A stretch of 64,000 nt of DNA from Adiantum capillus-veneris. Taxonomy: Eukaryota > Streptophyta > Polypodiopsida > Polypodiales > Pteridaceae. The notes beneath the pieces are model-generated. The model was given only the letters and a program-made list of their open reading frames with translations, was not told the origin of the DNA and searched no databases. How positions within the stretch are numbered: position 1 is the first letter of the stretch; the number at the start of each line of letters is the position of its first letter. A program made the position numbers and the translations under genes. This document shows, piece after piece, positions 36,782-49,800 of this stretch. The stretch spans positions 91,935,340 through 91,999,339 of the forward strand of contig CM043971.1 of NCBI GenBank assembly GCA_014529385.2, given 5' to 3'.

Positions 36782-38255
36782 CTTGACACATGCCATATTG
36801 ATTGTATTGAAATACTGGCTACATATATAGAGTTTAGTTGCATGCCTTAGGAGGAGTTTCCCATATTAACTGAACTCGGGCTTGAATGCCCAACAGGTTT
36901 GACCCTAGAAGAAACGATGTTGACTTAGTTCTAACCACTAAACCATAGAGATTTCCTAAATATTGATCAACTTTTGTGAGAGTTTGCTGAGGAATTCTCC
37001 AAAAGAGGAATCAAGCACAACACACAAATCTATGCTTTTAAGCAAAAGGAGAACAAAAAGGTTAAGGAATCTTTGCTTTGCTTCAAAAAATATATTGAGA
37101 GATGTCTTGCATGAGATTTACCGAAAGATGATCAACTATCATTTCTTTCCATAGAGGGCTTGAGAAATGAAACTCTCAAGAAGGATTTTCACTTGAAGGC
37201 ATGCACCACATTCAAACAATCACTAGAGAGGCATTGTATCTAGTTGACAATTCCAAGTCGTATGAAGAGGTAGCCGAAGATGCCGACACAACCACCAACA
37301 CATCTCTTCTACCATTAGTGAGTCATCTACAAAATGTAGTGCTCCTAATTTAATCACACAAAATGTTGATCAAGTAGTTGAGGAAGTGATCCAAAGGATG
37401 AATCGAGCTTATCGACAGAATCCCAATCTACAACCACTGTAGCCACAAGCAACAATTTTTCCAAGGGTATTGAAGTGGTGTGCAATTAAGCAAAAATACA
37501 CCAACCACAATATGAATGAGTGATTTTACAACTGGAATTATGTGAGGGAAAGTCTGTACAGACCTCCAACAGTGCAGCAATTTCCACCACCTTCGAGGTA
37601 CCAGATAGGACCCAACAACACAGCCCAAGGGAGAGACAAACCACAACATGTTTTGGACCATCAACCACCTTTACGAAAATCAAGATATTTTTCAATATAC
37701 GCAACCAATAAAACCACTCATAGGTCAGTCAATGATTGGCACCAATGGTTTAATAAGAAGAGCCTGTAGAAACTAATGAGTGCCTGAGGGTGTAGCATAT
37801 GCCAGTGAGGATAGTCCATTTTGGGCAAGCAGTAGATGAAGCTACAAAACCTTTATATTTGGCTCAAATAGCAAGAAACCAATTCACAATGGACAAAAAT
37901 ATATTCATGTTCATAGAAATTCAAAATAACAAGCCTAGAGGATATTTGCCTAGGATAGGATAGCCCACAGGAGCAGCACTAGCTGCCCAATCAAAAGGTC
38001 CATGCTATGAATGTGGAGGTGACCATTGGGCATGAGTCTGTCCAAACAAGGACCAATGAACAATTTTTTTTGGACTCTGTGATGGATGTGTAATAGATCA
38101 CTTCATCCAACATTGTGCTAAGAATCTAGACAAGAAGGGAAAAGCGACTATGAATGTCATTGGAGTTTTACCTTGTTCTAGCAGACCAGCTCTCAAGAAA
38201 ACGGGTGTAAAGTTGCAACTAGTAGACAGATTTGTAGAGAGACCCTTGGGAATGC

Positions 38256-38395
38256 TTGAATAAATTATTGTATCTTTAAGTACAAGCATACTTTTCATCA
38301 AGTAGATTTTGAAAAAAGCAACAACTTTTGAATAAATTGTTTTATCATCAAGTACGAGCATACTTTTGATGTAGATTTTAGAAAAAGCAACAACT
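38256..38395 (+). repeat. ~68-bp tandem duplication in the gypsy remnant
   Basis: TTGAATAAATT-TT followed by AAGTAC-AGCATACTTTT and GTAGATTTT-GAAAAA-GCAACAAC occurs twice in direct succession with a few differences. Confidence 0.8.
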
Positions 38396-40119
38396 TTGAA
38401 GTTATGTTGGGATAGCCATTCATATGTCAACTCAAAATGGTTCAAGATTGGGGCTATGACCACCTCTACTTGTGACACAAGGGCGTAACAACAAGGGTCA
38501 CTGACAAAGGACCATAGAACTACAAAGACGTAAATCAAACCCCCGGTAGAAGACTTTGATGTAACTATGGATTCAAAAACACAATTTCTTGGTTGGTTGA
38601 TGAAGGGAGCACATGTTTGGATGTGCAGGGCATTGAAGTGTGGAAGCTTGAAAAAGGAAGATTGTATCTCAGAGCGCTTGATAAAAGATAAATACTACAA
38701 AAGAGCCGTTTCCAGAGAAGTCATATGAACCCTTTGGCTAGGAACAAACACTGGCAACTCTAGATGTTTGCGTAAGAGCGTAACTCCCACAAAATTTTAC
38801 GACAAACATGGGTATGACATTATGTCCTTCCAGATGGTAAACACTATCTTGGAACCAGAAGATGAGACAAAAAGGCCAGAAACTAACAAAACAATCGATT
38901 GCAAATGAATAGCTAACAAGGTTTCCGTTCAAAGATCTGAGTGACGATGACAAGGAAGAGTTCTATGATTCACAGAGTGATGACTTGGGAAATGATGTTG
39001 AAGACAAGCTCTCAAGTAGCTCAAAAAACGAAAACACAAAAAAAGCAAGATGAGCTAATCTTCTACAAGTTTTGAACCTAGAAATTGAGGAGACAAAAGA
39101 GATATCAACTAAGACAAGCGAGAAAACAATGAAATCAATCCGGGAAACCAATGCCTCGGTTAATGACCAAAACATAGTATCTTATGCTAGTGGGAGCAGA
39201 TGACTATGTTTGACACAAAATCACCAAAAAACCATTGAAAATAACGACTTTTTGAGCAAATTCAAAGAAGAAAAGAGAAAAGAAACCCAAGGACATAGTC
39301 AAAACATCAACAAAAATGTCCAAAACTAAACAAAAAAGTGAAGAAGCCTAGCTGACAGAGACCGTACATGTATAATGATATGTTTGCTAAGCACATCAAG
39401 AAAAAGATTGATAAACTGAAGGAAGCTGAGTTCATCTACAAGATAGAGCACACGGACTGGGTATCTCCAATCATAGTAGTGCCTAAGAAGAATGGTAAAC
39501 ATAGTGTGTGTCAGATTAAAGAAGGTTATGCAGCCACAATAAAGGACAATTATCCCCTACCTATCACTGACCATGTTCTAGAATGAGTGGCAAGCAAGCG
39601 GGCATACTCCTTCTTAGATGGATTCTTCAACTACAACCATCTTGAAATCTTGTGATTGAAGATTAATACAAGACGCCATTTTCCATAGAGTGGGGTATAT
39701 ATTCGTATAGAGTCATGCCATTTGGATTGACTAATGCCCTGGCAACATCCTAGAGATTAATGGCACATGATTTTAAAGAATACTTGAGGATATTCTTGGA
39801 AATTTTATATGGATGATATATGTGTACACTCTCTAGAAGGGGTGGATAATGACATCCCTAATGCATATCTTTTCAATGTTGAAATGGTACCCAAGTGGTC
39901 TCAAGAGATAGTTAGTTTACTGGGTAGAAGCATGTTAGCGTGTCATTGAAATGGTTGTCCACGGATAATGATAGTAAGTTGTGCTTGTTAGCATTTGCTA
40001 AAGACAAAAGGGCAAGTGAAATTTAAATTTGGAATGTCTTGAAAAAAGACTACTTTATTGATTCCCTTGGTGACCTTTTCCAATTTTTGGCTACCCAAGA
40101 GGCAGTGGGGTAGTGGATG

Positions 40120-40735
<616 letters not shown>

Positions 40736-41347
40736 TTGAAGTTACAAGATCCAGCTACTTTGGTTATCAAGAAATACAAAAGAGAAAGAAAGAGCAAACA
40801 GCGGGAAAACCAATGGATGAAAGTTGAGCGAGGAGATCATGTCGTCAACGATAAGGAGAAAAACAAAATCTATTTCCAGATTGCGGGTGCTTTCAAGAGG
40901 AGGACACAAGGTTTTAGTACAGAAACAAACTTGGAAATCTGGAGTCTTGTTGCTAACCATCCACATATTTGGGAAATCCATGGTCAATCTTTAGAGGATG
41001 TTGTTGTGTAGATGGCAATTGTCTCCAATGTTTGCAACATACTTGCTTCCGTCAAGCAGCCAAGCTCTAATGAGGATTTGTCTCCTAGACGAGCCTCATG
41101 TGATCAATCAAATACTTTTGCCATAACTTATTACATTGCATGTATAATAACTGTTATCATGCTCAGTAGCATTCTGAATATGCTATTTGATACAAGGTTT
41201 ATGCCAACTAGCATGAGTATGCTAGTTAGCATACCTAGTGAACTTACAGAGTATGGAGGAATCCCTATCCCCGAGAAAATACTTCCGAGCGAACAAGAAA
41301 CCGAGCGGATATATACAATAGAAAAGAGCATATCAACATTGCAATAG
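40736..41347 (+). pseudogene. Unrecognised ORF read through one amber codon
   Basis: One frame is open from the ATG at 40736 to the TAG at 41345-41347 except for a single TAG at 41009-41011, after which an ATG follows immediately. Together it spans 203 codons plus two stops. The first half is basic (KKYKRERKSKQRENQWMKVE) with a W-containing segment (LEIWSLVANHPHIWEIHG). The second half has a hydrophobic stretch (YYIACIITVIMLSSILNML) that could be a membrane segment. It also includes one monomer of the motif that forms the array at 51.7-52.65 kb. I do not recognise a family. It could be an untranslated chance frame, though the length and charge pattern argue mildly for past coding. Confidence 0.4.
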
Positions 41348-41992
41348 TTCAGATATTGAACTTAGAGTAGCAAAATGAACCGATCACATATTAATTTTTT
41401 TTTATTAAAAGAACCATGCACCCACATCTAATTCATTGTTACATACTCAAAAAAATGCTCAAAACCTTAGATATTCTCCCGCACAGCAGGGCTCATGATA
41501 GGATCACAAAAGACATAAAAAGCAAAACCTTCACACCGAAAGGCACGGCTCTAGGGGTCATCATAGCTAGACAAAAAACCCACAACGACAATTCATATGA
41601 CATACAAAAACTTCACATAGAGCACACAACTTGATCTACTACTGCATGTTCGGTCGTACTCCACCGAGAGCTTTAAAGAGCTCTACGTTTTTCAAAGATG
41701 CTTGGTGCATGAACTCATGGGCATGAGAGTCCAAACCTAGAACTTGGAGAAACACATAGTATATATGCTTACATGGCACATATGTTAGCCTCTTAGACAC
41801 TCATCTTTTGAATATATTCACAAGTGCACCTTGGAAAATCTGATAATGTCACAGAGTATGAAACTCCCTTTGTCCTTGAGCCCTTTGTGCCAACATATAA
41901 AACATGTGTTTCATTGCACACAATAATAACTTCTTTAATTAATTATGCTACCAAGCATGTGCCCAAATCAATTCTTGTCTGAAATTCCTTTG
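41348..41992. other. Gene-less stretch 3' of the second MULE-type gene
   Basis: AT-rich and without a supported frame or repeat. It is the downstream flank of the minus-strand gene at 41993-44945. Confidence 0.55.
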
Positions 41993-44945
41993 TTAGTCTG
42001 ATCGCCACTTGACAACCTTGTCATCCCTATATCTTGGTCGAAAGGCACTCGGAACTCTATTTGCATCTCGAATCCCCCCATCTGGAACTACACCACTTGA
42101 TCCATGTTGTTGATGAAGCACAAATCCATTAACTTGTAGCTGTTCTGCCTCATATGGTAGAAGATTAGTGCCCTCAATGACATGCCATATGCCTGCGGTG
42201 GGTGTTCCCACCACCATGTCATGAATTTTCCATGTATGCAAATTATTAGCATTGCAAAACCAGACATAACCCTCTACCATCCCCCCTGGATTCGACCCCG
42301 ATGAGGGATATTTTCTCCGACCCCAAAAACAAGGTGCAACAACCCCTCTCTTAATGTCATTAGAGCCTTCATTAATGAATCTTCCACATCTCTCTGTTTG
42401 ATCATGCAAGATCCCAAAACATGCCCCTCTTGCGTCCGGGTTCAGTCCTCCTAATCGCCCATACCATCTTTGCAACGTTCACCTTTGGCCAATATTTTGT
42501 ATCCCCTTGTACATTTGCATGCCTTTTTCCACTAATGTGTTCAGTAACTGTAACAAACTCAGGTCTGTGGCTATCCCCCTCTAGCACAACACCACCATCC
42601 GCAAAGATTGGCCTCTTTATCTTCACACTCTTCTCCCTGCTATATGAACTATTCATCTCTGGACTTTGCAAACCCATTTCTTCCATCAAAGAGTGAGTGA
42701 GATTGACCAATTTTGTAGCACCCGAAGTAGTTTTTAAAGAATCTCTGGGCAAGGTCTTGTACACCGGGACCATTGCATGTCTTTGCACCTTTAAGGTAAG
42801 CATTATACTTAACACTTTGTAGCACTGCCATTGCCATGTCTGCCCGTGCAGCTTCATACAAACTAATTTTTTCTTTGAAACCAAAGCATGCCCACATGCT
42901 AGCATGTTTGCTCTCAAACAAGTTAGTGTTTGGGATAAAAATGTCAGACTCATTTTGCATAACAAATCGTCCTCCTCAATGCAAAACTTTGACATCCCAC
43001 CAAGCCAACCAAGTCTCTAGACATGAAATCTCTCCATCAATAGCATGTCCAGCTCTCCAATAGCGACGAAGTTCTCCCTTGCAGATTTCTGCTTGATTCT
43101 CTGACGATGCATTTCCCCAATTGCGGCATTTAATCTTGTGTTCTTCTTGAGAGGAAGGCTTAATGCACTTAGCAGTATAATGGATCATGGATTGATCCCA
43201 GTGGAACACACATGATTGTTCTTTGGCAGGCATAGACTTATTAGGACCTCCAAAATGAACGATTCTGGCTGCTATCCAATTTGCATTTGCTTCATCAACC
43301 ATAAAGCCTCTAAATTCGGGCTTATCATACCCTTGGACTTCAACAACCTTATTGAGCATTCTCCAAAACTCTATTTGTGCAAACTTATTCTCCAAAGGAA
43401 ATTCACATGTTGCAATTGTCAAAAGTTCACGTACAAACGGATCGTAAACATGTGCAGACATTGTTGGCCATCCATGAATACGATGCACATGATCAAAGTG
43501 CACCCACATGTGTTCCAAGTTTCCACCCGGACGCATTCGATCAACTAGATCAACCCCATAGCCCAGACCAATGGTTGACATCTTAAATACATGTGGCTGG
43601 TTGTCCATCTCCAAGCTGGCCAGGATAAAAGAACATCATGAATGAATGGATGTCTATTCTTGCTCTTTAGATCAAGCACAGCTTTTGAACCTTTTGCACT
43701 TATGTTTTTTGATCGTTTGGCACATTCCAAGCTTCTCTCAATCCTTCGCTTGTTTGACGAAGGTGTGATTTTGTCAAGAAATTCAACAAACTCACAATCT
43801 TCAATACATTTGGTGTTTTCAGCATTCTCCATGACGAGCTTTTCCATTATAAAATCTTGAGCGGCTGTACGCTCCAACTTCTTTGCAGTAGTGAATGGAT
43901 CTACAAAATCACGAGTTTGTAGCATTGATGCAACTTTTTCTTCATTTGATCTAGACCTTCCTGGTCCACATGGATGGTGATGCTCACTTAAATGTAGCAC
44001 GCATCGGGTCCAACTATGTTTATCTCTTGGCATACAATGATAAATAGCTGCAGGACGTATGGACACACATTCAGGCATCTAGAGCAATGACTGCATATCA
44101 AGGTTCCATAGTCAGATGTAAGCATTCCTAGAGGGGAAGGCTTTGAAAGACGACCACGCCAGTGAACCTCATTATATATTCCAGTCCTTAGATAATATGG
44201 ACAATCAATGTTATGACAACACAAGTGATCCGAGCATCGACTGAACTAAACAATGCTAGGGAAAGTGTCACTACTACATGTGACATATTATGCCCACATG
44301 TGACTATCATGTCTTTGTTCCATCCCAGTCATTCTACTAGCATCACGAGAAGGTGGCAACTCAAACGCAACATAACCATGATAATGCACAGGAAGCTCTT
44401 GAACCTGAATGATATTCTTTGCTTGTTTTAGTGCCAGATAAAGATTGCTTTGCAAAGGCATTGAACGTATGATTTCAAGTACGCTTGAAGAACCAAGATT
44501 CTCAAACTCATCAGATTCCAAATCAACTATTGCTGGTGCAGACTTGATTCTACTGCCATGTGTAGTAGTCTGATTTGAATCAATGCAAACCTTGAACAAC
44601 TGACACTGGTCATGATTTAGAAGGAAAACCTCATCACCATGAGCAGATTCAATTGCTTCGATTTTCACTTGGTCTCCAAAAGTCAAAGGATGCAAATTAA
44701 AGGTAGTAGTTAATTTGAAATGTTGTCGCACAGAGGCTACAAGTAGGGCATATGTGCTACCTTCAAACAGAAGAACAAGCTTATGGCCACCCTGTGTCCA
44801 TAGATTGTGATATGTCTAGCCATCACATAAAACAATTTTAATGGAAGTGGGTGCAGTAGGATCACCGCTCAACAAGTGTGGGATAATGGAGTTACGGGGC
44901 TGGGCAATATAGAAATCAACCAAAGTGGGGGAATTGAAATAGGCC
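41993..44945 (-). pseudogene. Gene C: MULE-superfamily transposase gene, second lineage, decayed
   Basis: Minus-strand fragments collinear over 2.9 kb. The N-terminal part (44945-44290) includes LVLLFEGSTYALL. A Cys/His region (CCHNIDCPYY, then CSHCSRC) follows, then a WRKY-GCM1-like zinc block (IYHCMPRDKHSWTRC, HLSEHHHP; about 44010). A Lys-rich linker leads to the DDE core with EFRGFMVDEANANWIAAR (catalytic Asp, about 43300) and CVFHWDQSMIHYT (about 43200), then FESKHASMWACFGF (about 42910). The C-terminal segment is Gly- and Trp-rich (ARGACFGILHDQ, about 42430). This layout fits a MULE transposase family different from the one at 19.6 kb: no SWIM finger is seen. Breaks include TAG near 44798, TGA near 42976, and frame changes near 44280, 43580, 42700 and 42410. 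No TIRs were identified. Confidence 0.65.
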
Positions 44946-45270
44946 AAAGTAAATAATCGATTTAGTTGTAGAGTATGATGGTAGAGATGTCTCAACCGTC
45001 CAGCATCTAAGAACCATTCCTATCAATCATGCAAAATTTGCTTTTATTTGTCACGTTCGAGCTGGTCGTTTGTTCAAGTCAACTTAGATATGTTTTATGA
45101 TTGAGAGCGTCCACGATATTTTGGGATTTTTTAAAAATTAGAACGGCATTTAGGGCAGTATAAATTGGAACGGAATTTAGAGTAGTGATGTCAAATTATT
45201 GGGGATATTTAGAGAAATTTAAAAATCTGAGGGTTTTTTTGGGAGCTTCCATAAGTCTGAGGGCTTAAAA
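44946..45270. other. Upstream flank of gene C with a decayed TIR-element fragment
   Basis: Bases 45110-45265 carry repeated TTTTGGGA-TTT and GGGGATATTTAG-type phrases resembling an end of the same TIR family found at 21.9 and 45.3 kb, too degraded to delimit. Confidence 0.45.
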
Positions 45271-45274
45271 CTTA

Positions 45275-45578
45275 GGGAAATTTACCAAAATACCTCTCTA
45301 ATTTGTGGAAATTCTTAGAATTGCCCCTCAAATTTCAAAAATTACCTAAATATGCTAAATATTTTGTCAAAAACTTCTCGAATGTCCTGCAAATTTTCCA
45401 AAATTCCCAAAATAGCTCAGGTTGTGAGATTAATTTTCCCAAAGATAAATAAATTTGTAGCTTTTTTAGAAAAGATACTAAAGCTAAAGTTAAGCTCATT
45501 ATGTAGCCACCCAAAATAGAGGGTTCTTTTGGGAATTTCAACAAATTATAGGGGTAGTAGTATTGGGGTAAGAATCCC
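45275..45578. mobile_element. Non-autonomous TIR element, second copy of the 21.9-kb family
   Basis: Starts GGGAAATTTACCAAAATACC and ends with a degraded inverted counterpart (GGGGTAAGAATCCC). It shares with 21920-22383 the tandem AAATTCCCAAAAT phrases, GGTTGTGAGA-TAA-TTT and TTGTAGCTTTT, and an internal GATACTAAA-CTA segment. It is shorter than the first copy because of internal deletions. Confidence 0.72.
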
Positions 45579-46885
45579 TTAAAAAAGACGTTGAAATGTT
45601 TTCCCTGTGGCTTGCAACAGACATTCTGCGCCGGACGCTTGCGATAGAGAGCTAGACACAGAGGTCCGAAACAAAGGCTTCCACCTGCTACAACTAGAAT
45701 GCGTTGGCGTGTGCTCGTTGCACAAGCTCACATTGTCAAACACGCTGTCAAACTGCGTTGCTCATTCGACTTGGCTCCTTGTGCTACAAGCTTCTCCGTC
45801 TCGGGCTACGATCCTAGTTTTGCCTACGGAGCTCCACAAACAGCACCAATAGCTACATCCACTCAATGCCGGCATTTCCAGAAGGCTTGTCCAGAATGTA
45901 GGCTTGTGAAAAAACAAGGGTATTTTTTTACTTCTTGTTTCTTTTTTGGACGGATTTACTCATTTTCTCTTAAGGGCGGAAGTAGCAAGTGATTGCTTGA
46001 TAGAAAAGGACATACCAATGAATTAAGAAGTGATTGCTTGATAGAAAGGAAGTAATACTGCAATGTGGGAATTGATGCTAAGATAGCAATTTTGGAATTG
46101 ATTGATGCATAGAAACGAAGTAACATATCTACACTTATTGATTAAATTTATGCTTACATAGCTCACATGGATTGTATACGTTGAGGGAGCAAAGCTGCTA
46201 CTTGGTCGTGGGCGGGCTGACTCTAGCAAAACTTGCATTCTTGTAGTGATCACACACTAGCACACGGTCCTATCGATAGGTACAATATTGGATTTCAAAC
46301 AGGATTTAAATTTTCTCATTGTATTATGTTTGGTTTGTTTAGCCAATTTTTGCTCACTAGTAGCTTTCAATGTAGTGCTACTTATGACTTAGTTAAGCTT
46401 AGGCAATGTATGTAGCCATTAAAGTTTAGCTTTGGCTTCAAAGATAGTGTTGTTATGTGTAGGCCAATTCACGACAAGGGCTGTCAATGGCATGCAAAAA
46501 TGCTACATCGGCTCGAAGAGGACTTCCCCCTGCTAGGTGTTTCAAAGTTTTGATTTTCTGCATTTTGGTAATAATATTTGAATAAGTAGATAACCACTTG
46601 TTATATTGGCATCAAAACTCCAAAATATTACAAGCTTTGTCTCTTTATCAAACTTGGATATCTTATTCTGCTAGAGAGGTATCTTATGGGAATGGTATAT
46701 TTTAAAATAATGCTCTAGATATAAATCTTTATGTGTTCCATAACAATACTTTATGTTTCATTTATCTGTTTGCGACATCAATTGATTACTTTTTGAAGGC
46801 TATTAAAAAAGTTGAATTGTTTATTCACTTTGGATCAGTCCTAGATCCGGTGGTCGTGCCCAAAGAGGGAGGAGTTGTCATGGTG
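45579..46885. other. Gene-less stretch upstream of gene D
   Basis: Short frames on both strands show no recognisable motif. A GAAGTGATTGCTTGATAGAAA phrase is duplicated near 45989 and 46027. The promoter of gene D would lie here but no element stands out. Confidence 0.5.
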
Positions 46886-49800
46886 TCTCTTATGGTCAAG
46901 TCGACAGTAGTGATGAAGTCTCCTTGGTTTCTGCTACTATCATGGTTGAGGAGTTAGAAACACAAGAAGAGGAGATTCTATCAATGGACATGGGACAGGG
47001 ATCTTTACATGAGATCGATGAGACACTAGCCCCTGAAGAGAATGGGTTGCAGATAGTCCCATAAGAGATAAGGGATGAGGTTAGTGCAGCGGTAGAAATG
47101 GAGGATGAGCAAAACATCTTCATACATAGGGGTGCAGGTATTCTTGAGAGCACTCATATATTTAGCTGCTTTGATTGTCCCTCCATTCGCTTGTGCAGAT
47201 TGATTTCATATGCAAGGGTGAGAGGGTTGAGAGATGACCTTGGTGGTTTGAAGTCTGCCTTCGTGAAACAAGGCTATATGCCAAAAAAAGGAGCTTTTGT
47301 TGTCTCTTTATTGACATGCAAAAGAGAGGAGAGCTTCGTGACAAGTATGCTAATAGTTTCTATCTGTGTGCCATTGTTTACGTTCTTTGGATTCTGTTTG
47401 AAATTTAACTTTTTTGGATACTCAAGATGAGATCAAGGCAACATGGGGACCTCTATGGAATGACATCAATAATGAATTTGAATGTGAACTAAAAAAGAAA
47501 ACCAAGTTTCAAGATCTTATCAATCACATGTTCTATGTTTGGGAAGGGAATCACCGTACTGTGGCATGGACAGAGGCAATTAAAGAAAGGTTCTCCACTT
47601 TAAAGGAGAAGCATTGTCGTGTTTTTGCACTATCATAGATCCTACCAAAGTGCCACAGATTGCATTGCTAAGTAGTTTGCAAAGAAGGAACTTGTAAGTG
47701 TTTTGCTTGTGCAAGCTTTGCTAGTATTTAAGTTATTGTATCTTGAATGCTAACATGATATATTAATGCAACATGAATACTCATGCTCTGGTTGCTACTC
47801 ATCTTCGTGATGAAATCGTTAATACCACACACATTTGTGAGGCGGATCATGTGATATACTTAAATGGTTTACCTGAAAAGGATCAAAATCTTATTTTCGT
47901 CGTACGAAAAAAGTATGCCAAAGGTTGAAGAGCCTTGGTATCCGCTCACTCGACGTTACCTTGGTAGATTGGCCTATGATGTATGTTTCAAATCACATGC
48001 TTTTTTTTGTCATTAGCATGCATGATTATTAATAAGTTCATGCTTATTTTGAATTTTAGATTCAAATGACAAAAGAGAAAGAGAAGACAGTGTCGAATGT
48101 GAAGCATGGTTTGTTTGAAGAAAATTTCAAAAAGTAAGAGGAGAGAATTCATCAGGAGATCAACACAAATATCAAGTTCGCATTGGGAAGGTACTTTATT
48201 TGTTTGCATCTACTCTTTGTTGGTGAGAAATGTTACAATACATAACTAGAGGAAATTTCATTTTCATACTTACATTGCAGTTACTTAACATTGTGGACCC
48301 TAACCTTGGGACGGACTGGCTGGCAAGGGTTTTGTATCTGAAATGGGGTAATGATAGCTAGGCTACATTGGAGAAATTGAACTTAATAGCACTTCAAGAT
48401 GCTCCTTTTCAAAACAAGATTATTGGGTTTATTCGCTTGAGGCAGACAAGATTACAAGGGGAGCATATGGTCTTAAGAAAGGAGATCACGTCCTTTGCAA
48501 GTAAGATTATCGTGGATAATTAATCTTGAATATGTTATTCTATCTTATTTTTTCTCTCACTCTTTTTGGGATTGTAGGTGGCTTCGTAGAGAGGGTTTTT
48601 TGGCATGAGTCTTTGAAAGGGCATTTCAGATTGTGTGAGATCTTATGGATGTGCCTGGCGTTGTGCCTCTGCCACGTGACTCTACCCTTGCATTCTATTT
48701 TGAGGAGATAAAATTTGAAGTAGGCCCTTGTTGTTTCCGATTGAAGTGTCTCTTGCAGCAAAGACGAAAGATGTTGAGAAACAAGCATTGAAGAAGGTAG
48801 ATACATTACGAATAGCAGCACAACGTTTGGCTTTCAGGTGGACAATTTATTAATTGCAATTTTATTAGTTTGTTGTGTCTTTGTGAAGAGCTTCATGTAA
48901 CTTGTTCATTGTTCATTGTAGATTCTTTATGTTTTTGGTATCCAAGAATGTATTACCTGCCATGCCCTTTTTGGTAAGATAATGGACTCAAATGGATACT
49001 CAACACACCTGCATGTACCCCTCTAGTATGTGCGAATTGACTCCATGGGAGATTGAGAATTGTCCATGGTGGATAGATATGGAAAAAGGGCATGTTCTTG
49101 GTCATGAAAGAGAGCTATATATGACGATGTCGAGGGATATTGTAATGCAAAATCCACCAGTAGATAGACGAGCGTAGAGATATGTAGGTATGTTTCACTC
49201 TTGGGCATACCAAACAATCATAAGCTAGTAGTATTTTGATTTAAATTGTTTTTTTTAAGATGCACGCAACTCTCACAAGAAAAGGAAACATTTGTGGATA
49301 CGATTGTAGAGGAGGATGTGGACACAATGCCTGGTATGCCTTATGAACGTTTGTTAATGCTTTCCTAAACTATGCTTCATAGATGGCTTACTTAATCTTG
49401 TTGTGATGCTCCAGTGTCTTCTGGCACAGTCATGGCTAGTAAGACTATCTCATTTTTTTATCTTGTGGAGTCTCCACTAAATAAAATATCTAGTTCTATT
49501 GACACACGGTGCATGGCCATAGTGGGGGACTACATTTCCATTTTTCTCGTAGACTTCAAAGCGAGGGTCCGAAATCCGACATGGATCCTCGTACATGAGC
49601 ATCTTTCATAGGCATGTTCGGAGGCTACACTATATACTCGCGGGGGGAGGGTCGTCCATGGGTTGCTAATTTTATTTTCTTGGATCTCCCTTTTGGTGGG
49701 TCCCTGGTAGGATCCTCTACTCTACCTACCTGAGACATTTTCACTCAGGTCATGTACGTTTTGGATTTCATTTGGCATTCTCGACGCTAGCAAATTCAGG

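Noticed and set aside
42421-43586. + strand frames of 69-110 codons
   Set aside because: Antisense shadows of the minus-strand MULE-type transposase fragments.
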